From contig DLSX01000126.1 in the NCBI GenBank assembly GCA_002500765.1, positions 9,466 through 73,465 on the forward strand: a stretch of DNA of 64,000 bases. The letters are read 5' to 3'. The notes beneath the pieces are model-generated. The model worked only from the letters and a program-made list of their open reading frames with translations, was not told the origin of the DNA and did no database searches. This DNA comes from Neorhizobium sp. UBA7851 (GTDB taxonomy: Bacteria > Pseudomonadota > Alphaproteobacteria > Rhizobiales > Rhizobiaceae). Below, one piece after another: positions 58,314 to 64,000 of the stretch. The translations under genes were made by a program, and so were the position numbers. Position 1 is the stretch's first letter; each line of letters starts with the position of its first letter.

Positions 58314-59702
58314 ATGAGTATGCGCCGCCCCCAGGATTTTACAGGCAAGCAGAAGCTCGCCATCCAAAATGTCTTGAACCGAGAATGGGGACCCTATCTC
58401 GATCCCCACGAATTCCGGGTGGCTGCGTACATCATGGACAACTCTATTCAGTGGGGTCGAAAACAGTTTGATGTCACGATGCGGCAAATGCAGAGCGGCA
58501 TTCCAAACGCCGAAGGCCCGTGGCCCTGGAAACTTCCGCCCATCAACGTGCCAGAGCGGACTTTGAACCGAACGCTCAAAGCGATGAAACAGCGGGGCAT
58601 CATCATTTCTGTGGTGAAAGAGATGCGCTGCACCTTCCTTTCGATCAATCTGGATTGGCGGCCGGCTGACGGCGTTAGATCAATGTCGGAGGCGCTAAGC
58701 GGTTCTGCCAGGATGGCAGAAGAGTTATGCCAGGGTGGCGGTCCTTATAAACAGAACGGAAAACAGAACGAAGAAAACAACAATTCGCTGTCGCTTCGCT
58801 CGGCGAAGAGTGGTCTTCCTCTTTCAGTCAGGAAGCGGGTGAGACCAGCAGAGGCAGCCATCCCGGAACAGGAAGAACCCACCCCCGTTCCAGCCGCCCC
58901 CTCCCGCACCGTGCCCTCTGTCTCCGCCCCCAAGCGCCCGACCAGCCGGGCCATGCAGTTCGAAGACGACACGGCTGGTACAGCGACCGAGCGCGTCCAG
59001 CGACAGAGCGTCGAGACCACTCGGCAGAAAGCCGCAGCCGCCCGCGAGCAGGACAAGGCCGGCGCCTACCATACGACCTACGTGACCGCGTGGCGGGAGA
59101 CCTATCCGGGCGTCCCTTGCCCGACATGGAGCGAGAAGGATCAGCAGATTTTCCGCTCCGTCCTCAAGGCCCGCATCTATGACAATGTCACGGCCCGGCA
59201 CGATTTCGTGAGTTTCGTGGTGCGCAACTGGGCGCAGATCAGATCGCTTAAACTAGGCTGGATGACCAAGTTAGCCCCGCCGGACAAGCCGATGCTTTCC
59301 TTCCTGACCAATCCCAAGATGATGCCCTATTTCCTCGATGCGTTTGCCGAGCGTACGCACATGGCGCGCGTCGAATTGCTTCCTGCCGAGGAGCAGGAGA
59401 TCGCGCGACTGATGATGGGCGGTATGACCCGCGACGAGGCGCTCATCGCCTCCGGCAAGCGCCGCGCCCTGTCGGAGGCCAAGACGGAGGAGACCGAGAC
59501 CCGCCGCATCAACGGCGAAGCGCTCCGCAAGGCCGCAGAAGCACGTAAGCAGGCCAACATCGAAGCTCGCCGTCTGATGCGCGAGAGGGCCGAAGCCAAG
59601 ACCAATCCTGCCCCCAGTCGCGACGAAGGCTTTGCCGAGCTGGGCGACTTTTACCTCCCGCCTGTTAACCTGCCTCCAATCGACCATTCGAAATGGAACT
59701 AG
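58314..59702 (+). CDS. Phage replication-initiator-like winged-helix protein
   Basis: About 462 residues. The N-terminal 110 residues contain a winged-helix-like segment (FRVAAYIMDNSIQWGRKQFDVTMRQM, then VPERTLNRTLKAMKQRGIIISV), as in RepO-type initiators. A low-complexity Ala/Pro/Glu-rich linker follows, then a conserved-looking domain (TTYVTAWRETYPGVPCPTWSEKD) and a charged helical tail. No helicase or primase is visible, so it may recruit host or helper replication proteins. A GGAG box precedes the ATG. Confidence 0.65.
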   Translation: MSMRRPQDFTGKQKLAIQNVLNREWGPYLDPHEFRVAAYIMDNSIQWGRKQFDVTMRQMQSGIPNAEGPWPWKLPPINVPERTLNRTLKAMKQRGIIISVVKEMRCTFLSINLDWRPADGVRSMSEALSGSARMAEELCQGGGPYKQNGKQNEENNNSLSLRSAKSGLPLSVRKRVRPAEAAIPEQEEPTPVPAAPSRTVPSVSAPKRPTSRAMQFEDDTAGTATERVQRQSVETTRQKAAAAREQDKAGAYHTTYVTAWRETYPGVPCPTWSEKDQQIFRSVLKARIYDNVTARHDFVSFVVRNWAQIRSLKLGWMTKLAPPDKPMLSFLTNPKMMPYFLDAFAERTHMARVELLPAEEQEIARLMMGGMTRDEALIASGKRRALSEAKTEETETRRINGEALRKAAEARKQANIEARRLMRERAEAKTNPAPSRDEGFAELGDFYLPPVNLPPIDHSKWN

Positions 59703-59728
59703 GCCCCTATTGACCCGACGTTCGCATT

Positions 59729-59740
59729 TCTGCTACACAA
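59729..59740 (+). repeat. Integrase arm-site candidate, right end
   Basis: TCTGCTACACAA, identical to 12 bases near attL and in the same orientation, about 60 bases from attR. Tyrosine integrases commonly bind such arm sites. Confidence 0.55.
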
Positions 59741-59802
59741 ACAACCCACAGAGCGCTTTGTAAAATACTGAATTTGCTTGATTATTTCGAAATTTTGGGG
59801 CA

Positions 59803-59819
59803 TCCCTCCGGGCCCACCA
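59803..59819 (+). repeat. attR: tRNA-derived 17-base direct repeat
   Basis: An exact copy of the last 17 bases of the tRNA gene, with no tRNA body upstream, marking the right junction of the element. Confidence 0.92.
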
Positions 59820-59982
59820 TTTCCCTGTACGTGAGCGCAGTTCTCAGCAGCCCGCTGCGTCATCATAATATAACATAAAATCACGTATATTTGACTTTCG
59901 AGATATACGGGCGCAGCATCTGCAGGGTTCAGGCAGCGTCTTCATCTTTATTGCGGCTTCTGGATCCTTTCGCGAGGGGGAC

Positions 59983-60954
59983 ATGTCGGGTGTCATTGAT
60001 ACCGATCTCGTGCACAGATCGCGCCGTGCCAGCTATCTTTCTGGCGCGATGGCGCGCTCTCCTTTGCCTTTTATCGATGTATCGGGTTCTCACTTTGGCA
60101 GCCGCGACTTTCGCATCCGTGTCGAAGGCAATCTGATAGGGGACGCTTTTTTCAGTCGCCTGCTCCTGCGTCAGGTCGAACTCAAGCGGCTGGGTCGCGA
60201 CATTATTCGGTATCCGAGCAATATGCTGCTGATCGCGTTGCTCCAGAATGGAAGCTACGATCAGAATTTCGCCCACCATGCACCATTTTCGAAAACTGGC
60301 CCCGGCGACATCCTGATGCTCGACCTGGATGCACCGCAAAGCGTCACCTTTGCCCAGTCGGCCATCGTCACCTGCGCTTATGTTCCGCGACAACATTTCG
60401 AGCCGTTCATCGGTCAGGCGCCGATCCTCAAGCCGGTCATGATCCGGCAGGATAACGAGTTGCATGGCTTGCTGGCATCTTGTTTCCTGTCTTGCGCTGA
60501 AATGCGCGACCCGACGGCAATCGCGAGCCAGGCGGCGCTACAGACATTGACGCGGCTTGCGATAGTGGCTCATGGGCTGGACCCTAATTCATGCGACGAG
60601 CTCAGCCAATCACTGTTTGAAGCCCGGCGCGCAAGGGCGCGCCTGTTTATCGCGCTCCGATGTGCCGACCCGACTCTCGACGCGCAGAAGGTTGCAGATT
60701 ACCTCGGGATCTCGTTACGCTCGCTACATCTGATCTTCGAACCCGTCGGCATGAGCGTTTCCAACACGATCATGCAGGCGCGCCTTGAACGAGCCATGCA
60801 ATCGCTTCAGCATTTACCTGGAAAATCCGTCCTTGATGTTGCGCTGGACAGTGGCTTCAACAATCTTGCCACCTTTTACCGCGCCTTCGGTAGACACTTC
60901 GGGGCTCCTCCAGGCACGTGGCGCCATCAAGGACCCGATATCAAGCAGGGTTGA
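59983..60954 (+). CDS. AraC-family transcription regulator
   Basis: About 323 residues. An N-terminal AraC-binding-like domain (about residues 40-190) precedes the C-terminal double helix-turn-helix (LDAQKVADYLGISLRSLHLIFEPVG, then SVLDVALDSGFNNLATFYRAFGRHFGAPPGTWR). GAGGGGGA lies just before the ATG. It lies outside the integrated element, 164 bases past attR, upstream of a broken exporter gene that may be its target. Confidence 0.9.
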   Translation: MSGVIDTDLVHRSRRASYLSGAMARSPLPFIDVSGSHFGSRDFRIRVEGNLIGDAFFSRLLLRQVELKRLGRDIIRYPSNMLLIALLQNGSYDQNFAHHAPFSKTGPGDILMLDLDAPQSVTFAQSAIVTCAYVPRQHFEPFIGQAPILKPVMIRQDNELHGLLASCFLSCAEMRDPTAIASQAALQTLTRLAIVAHGLDPNSCDELSQSLFEARRARARLFIALRCADPTLDAQKVADYLGISLRSLHLIFEPVGMSVSNTIMQARLERAMQSLQHLPGKSVLDVALDSGFNNLATFYRAFGRHFGAPPGTWRHQGPDIKQG

Positions 60955-61094
60955 AATACCCTTCGCGATATTGGAAATGCCGTTGCGCGACGTCAGAGGA
61001 AACCGCCGCAGCGATGAAACATAACACTTCCCTAAACAGGGATGTGCCGGCGCTGAATTGTGCCGGCCGCTCGATAATAGCGGGAGGTTCCGAC

Positions 61095-61735
61095 ATGTCG
61101 GATTCTTATGTTTTAAGCGCCAGTGGCACAGGTTTTTTCTTCGGTGCAAGTCTGATATTTTTTCTATCGGCCCGCAGAATCTTTATCTGATCAGGGTCGG
61201 TGCGCTCGCCCGAACACCACTTCTCATCGCCAGCGTCGGTTATCTTTCCGAGTTCCTGCTCGTGGTAATCGGCCTTTTCTCGATCGAAGCCGTTATTCGT
61301 ATTGCACCGGATATCGAAAAACTGTTTCGGGTACTCGGCATCGCATTTCTGCTTTGGTGCGGGCTACGCCCTATTTTCAAACGTGAAACGCGATCACTGT
61401 CACAACCCTTCGTGTCGACGACAACCGGACGGGCTCTTTCGGCCATGCTTGCTGTCACTTGGCTCAATCCCCTCGTGTATATCGAGATCGTGTTTCTCAC
61501 CGGTGCTCTTGCGGCGAGTTTCAAGCCCGATCTGCGCCTGTGGTTTGCAGCCGGCTTCCTGATCGCGTCCGCCTTTCGCTTTTATGGATGGACGTTTATG
61601 GGTCGACTGTTACAGCATTGGCTGATTGTCCCGCGCAACCAGCGGCTTTTCGATATTGTAGCTGGTCTGTTTCTCATCGCGTCAGCGACACTTCTTGTCC
61701 GCCAGTTTTATCTATTCCCGCATCGTGCCGGTTAG
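61095..61735 (+). pseudogene. LysE/ArgO-family exporter with frameshift
   Basis: The start (GGGAGG box, ATG) reads SDSYVLSASGTGFFFGASLIFF and then leaves frame; the expected FSIGPQNLYLIRVGALAR continues in the -1 frame and runs through five further membrane segments (ESTL-like LLWCGLRP, TWLNPLVYIEIVFLTGALA) to a normal end. The break lies in TTTTTT at 61158-61163. A -1 slip there restores the family sequence, so this is either a recent pseudogene, a sequencing indel, or a slippage-expressed gene. Confidence 0.8.
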
Positions 61736-61745
61736 GGAGAAGATC

Positions 61746-62039
61746 ATGACTCTCACCGACGCCACCTTCACCGCCTTCACATTTTTCAACGCCCTGCAGA
61801 TATTCTCCTACATCCCGCAGATTGTTGCGGTGGCGCGCGATCGCAACGGCGCAACCGCCATCTCTTACTCAAGCTGGATCATTTGGCTCACCGGAGCAGC
61901 CGCCACTGTCGCCTATGCGATGATCAATATCTGGGATGTTTGGCTGGCGCTGGTCAATGCTATCCATGCCGTTTGCTGCCTCATCGTCATCCTGTTGACG
62001 GCCTTCAAACGTCATCGCGAACCGAGGCCATTGACTTAA
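61746..62039 (+). CDS. PQ-loop repeat membrane protein (SemiSWEET-like)
   Basis: About 97 residues with three hydrophobic segments. SYIPQIVAVARDRNGATAISYSSWIIWL is the PQ-loop signature, giving the three-helix half-transporter architecture of SemiSWEETs, which dimerise to move sugars or small solutes. Substrate unknown. It follows the exporter pseudogene by ten bases and is probably in the same unit. Confidence 0.85.
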   Translation: MTLTDATFTAFTFFNALQIFSYIPQIVAVARDRNGATAISYSSWIIWLTGAAATVAYAMINIWDVWLALVNAIHAVCCLIVILLTAFKRHREPRPLT

Positions 62040-62093
62040 TCGTCCTGCGTGACACCCTCGAGGCGATCACAAAGAGCGGACCGGGAGCATTAC

Positions 62094-62267
62094 ATGGCCA
62101 TAGGTACGGTGGCATCGGCGATCAGCGCGGATATCGTGGCAAAACTCACGGATGCGATTGAAAACCTGGACTCGATCCCAGTCGACGAAATGCTGGTCGT
62201 GCTCAGTGAAGCACTGGATGTTATCCGCGAGTTGGCTCAGATGCTCGAAAACGCAGAAACACGGTAG
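62094..62267 (+). CDS. Very small protein of unknown function
   Basis: About 57 residues with a GGGAG box before the ATG. It is acidic and helical (IVAKLTDAIENLDSIPVDEM, then EALDVIRELAQMLENAETR), with a heptad-like pattern suggesting a helical hairpin or coiled coil. I recognise no family. It follows the PQ-loop gene closely. Confidence 0.6.
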   Translation: MAIGTVASAISADIVAKLTDAIENLDSIPVDEMLVVLSEALDVIRELAQMLENAETR

Positions 62268-62272
62268 GTCCA

Positions 62273-63523
62273 TCAGAACTCCGGGAACCGTCGCGCCTTC
62301 CACTGGCTGCGCGGCACGGCGCCGCCGACTTCGAGGCCGAAGGATGTAACTTGCGTCGCATTGTCGTTGATCTCGCAGCGAAAGCGCACGTCATACCACT
62401 GCGTGCCGGCACGAAATGCGGCGCTGCGGATATCAAGCACGTTTCCGCTGTCCAGCGGGTAGGACGGCAGGATTTCCGGTTGATAGGCCGGCGAACCGTT
62501 CCGTAGCTGCTCCCGCAATTCAGTCGTGCAGAGCTGGCTGGCACGCACGCCACGCGGAATATTGCCCATCGCCGTCGTTGCCAGCGCGTCGGATGTATCC
62601 CGTTGAGAGAACAGGCGCTTTGCCTCTTCCATCGGCTTGCCGCCCGACGTCTTGCTCTCGGTTTGTTTTGGCTCTTCCGTCGGCTTTGTAACGGGTTCAG
62701 CCGCAATATCGGCTAGGATGCCCTCGATAGTGCCGTCATCGCTGCTGGCCAGAGGATCGGCACCGGCCGTTTCGATCGAGGGGGGAGCAACATCCGACGG
62801 CAAAGCCGGGGCAGCAGGTTGCGCCTCGGTTTCTGCCTCTTGCTTTGCCTCGACCTCGCTCCCGCCATTTTCGGCCACGTCTTTGGAAACCTCAGAAGGC
62901 GCATCAGGTTCGGCTTCCTCGGTCGTTTCCACCTCCCCTGCCTCGGAAGCATTGCCGTCCGGGGAAACATCCGATCCCTTGCTGTCTTCTCCGAACTCGA
63001 ATACGGGCCGCAAAACCGGCAAAGGCCGCCCATTGGCTGCCTGTTGCTGCTCGTTTTCCGCCTGGTTTTCCGATGAAGGCTCGGATGGTGGCGGTACCTG
63101 TGGCTGCTCGCGTGCCTCTTCCTCCGGTGGCATCTGCGGCACGTCTGCCGGCGAAGGAGGCTCTTCGGCTTCCGCATTTTCTTCCGGGGCAGGAGGCGGA
63201 GGCGGTGGAGGCGGCGGTTCGGCTTTGGCCTCTTCGGAAGGATCTTGCGCCGGCTCGGATGGTGGAGGCTCCTGCTGTTCTTCTGGCTTCGGCTCCGGCA
63301 TTGTCAGGTTCAACGCCTGTTCCTGCTCAGCCGGTTTTTCCTCGGGCGCCTGCTCTTCCGGCGGAGGCACGATTTCGACGGAGACGCTTTCTTCCTGAGG
63401 CGACGGTATCTCGGCGGCAGGAAGCCGCACGAACAGGGCCACCGCAATGATGACATGCAGGGCAATAGAGGCTGCAATGCCTCCGTAAAGCTTGTGACGC
63501 GGCTTTGGTGATCCTTCCTGCAT
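62273..63523 (-). CDS. DUF930 domain protein with N-terminal membrane anchor
   Basis: About 416 residues. A short cytoplasmic tail and one membrane segment (GGIAASIALHVIIAVALFVRL) lead to about 220 residues of Pro/Glu/Ala-rich spacer, including a run of nine prolines, like TonB or TolA. The C-terminal DUF930 domain (about 325-410) has cysteines in SQLCTTELREQL and RFRCEINDN that could pair in the periplasm. It probably spans the periplasm from the inner membrane, but the partner is unknown. Confidence 0.85.
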   Translation of the reverse strand: MQEGSPKPRHKLYGGIAASIALHVIIAVALFVRLPAAEIPSPQEESVSVEIVPPPEEQAPEEKPAEQEQALNLTMPEPKPEEQQEPPPSEPAQDPSEEAKAEPPPPPPPPPAPEENAEAEEPPSPADVPQMPPEEEAREQPQVPPPSEPSSENQAENEQQQAANGRPLPVLRPVFEFGEDSKGSDVSPDGNASEAGEVETTEEAEPDAPSEVSKDVAENGGSEVEAKQEAETEAQPAAPALPSDVAPPSIETAGADPLASSDDGTIEGILADIAAEPVTKPTEEPKQTESKTSGGKPMEEAKRLFSQRDTSDALATTAMGNIPRGVRASQLCTTELREQLRNGSPAYQPEILPSYPLDSGNVLDIRSAAFRAGTQWYDVRFRCEINDNATQVTSFGLEVGGAVPRSQWKARRFPEF

Positions 63524-63583
63524 GCCCCCGATGTAGGATGAAAGAACGGCAGTATGAAGTCCTCAAGGCGCGCCACGAACAAC

Positions 63584-63613
63584 AAAAAACCCGGCAGACT
63601 TTCATCTGCCGGG
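63584..63613 (-). terminator. Terminator of rpoD
   Basis: On the minus strand a 9-bp stem (CCCGGCAGA / TCTGCCGGG pairing) with a 6-base loop is followed by six T. It lies about 35 bases after the rpoD stop. Confidence 0.85.
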
Positions 63614-63649
63614 CGATATGCCGATAATTTGAATGCCGCCTGGAAAGAC

Positions 63650-64000
63650 TTAGCTGTCGAGGAACGACCGCAGCTTGCGGGAGCGGCTCGGGTGCTTCAG
63701 CTTGCGAAGCGCTTTGGCTTCGATCTGACGGATACGTTCACGGGTAACCGAGAACTGCTGGCCGACTTCTTCCAGCGTGTGGTCCGTGTTCATGCCGATA
63801 CCGAAGCGCATGCGCAACACGCGCTCTTCACGCGGGGTTAGCGATGCCAGAACGCGTGTCGTCGTTTCGCGCAGGTTTGCCTGAATGGCGGCGTCGATCG
63901 GCAGAAGCGCGTTCTTGTCCTCGATGAAGTCACCAAGATGCGAATCCTCCTCGTCACCCACCGGGGTTTCGAGCGAGATCGGCTCCTTGGCGATCTTCAG
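63650..64000 (-). CDS. rpoD: Primary sigma factor RpoD, 3' part only
   Basis: The C-terminal 116 residues of the housekeeping sigma factor; the gene continues beyond the window. Region 4.1 and 4.2 are complete: [55 protein letters not shown], with the -35-recognition helix in [13 protein letters not shown]. It ends in [11 protein letters not shown] as usual for alphaproteobacterial RpoD. Confidence 0.97.
   Translation of the reverse strand: MKIAKEPISLETPVGDEEDSHLGDFIEDKNALLPIDAAIQANLRETTTRVLASLTPREERVLRMRFGIGMNTDHTLEEVGQQFSVTRERIRQIEAKALRKLKHPSRSRKLRSFLDS

Larger units (their letters stand above)
42248..59819. mobile_element. Integrated phage-type element in tRNA-Ile(CAU), about 17.6 kb
   Basis: The element is bounded by an identical 17-base repeat of the tRNA 3' end. 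It carries an integrase next to the tRNA, a minus-strand run of HK97-type head, packaging and tail genes, a plus-strand replication-like gene near the right end, and cargo. Missing or unrecognised: small terminase, excisionase, lysis genes, tail tip, fibres. It is either a defective prophage or a satellite needing a helper. Six copies of a 16-base palindrome are scattered through it. Confidence 0.92.

Overview
The window is high-GC alphaproteobacterial DNA, most likely from a Rhizobiaceae chromosome (Agrobacterium/Rhizobium group). Evidence: an RpoE-ChrR stress locus with a linked lipid-modification operon, a galacturonate/galactarolactone cluster arranged as in Agrobacterium, a DUF930 protein beside rpoD, and many short coupled operons. 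The sequence alone does not fix genus or species.

Layout. 1-8.5 kb: a ParA-like ATPase, an ethanolamine-type permease, a four-gene ABC uptake operon and an MFS transporter. 8.5-21 kb: an acyltransferase in AT-rich surroundings, metH with a palindromic operator candidate, an AGE-family epimerase, an MgtC-like protein whose leader can fold over its start, and a coupled run of a dioxygenase-hydrolase fusion, a ROK kinase and cutC, followed by an M20 peptidase and a DUF922 protein. 21-28 kb: uronate catabolism with a FadR-type regulator, kdgD, a galactarolactone cycloisomerase, a galactarolactone isomerase and a TRAP transporter. 28-34 kb: pepT, two paralogous Crp-type regulators around a stand-alone receiver, a DnaJ-class chaperone and another receiver. 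33-39 kb: rpoE-chrR-DUF2177 facing an amine oxidase-DUF1365-cfa operon and an SDR gene. I find three matching promoter candidates (GATCC, 18 bases, TA) at these transcription units. 39-42 kb: PAP2 phosphatase, YjbQ protein, two exported proteins and tRNA-Ile(CAU).

42.25-59.82 kb is an integrated phage-type element of about 17.6 kb. It is bounded by a 17-base direct repeat of the tRNA 3' end and carries a tyrosine integrase, a long minus-strand head/packaging/tail operon, a replication-like gene and cargo. It looks incomplete: I see no small terminase, lysis genes, tail tip or fibres. The structural genes are in an unusual order, and an unrecognised two-gene cargo pair lies where distal tail genes would be expected. 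Its most striking property is a dispersed 16-base palindrome (TTGCAAC-NN-GTTGCAA). I found six copies, all inside the element; four lie at or within about 40 bases of a gene start, and five are read in the same frame. I know of no described function for it, and it is my main candidate for an undescribed regulatory or maintenance system.

60-64 kb: an AraC regulator, a LysE-family exporter broken by a frameshift in a T6 run, a PQ-loop protein, a very small unknown gene, a DUF930 protein and the 3' end of rpoD.
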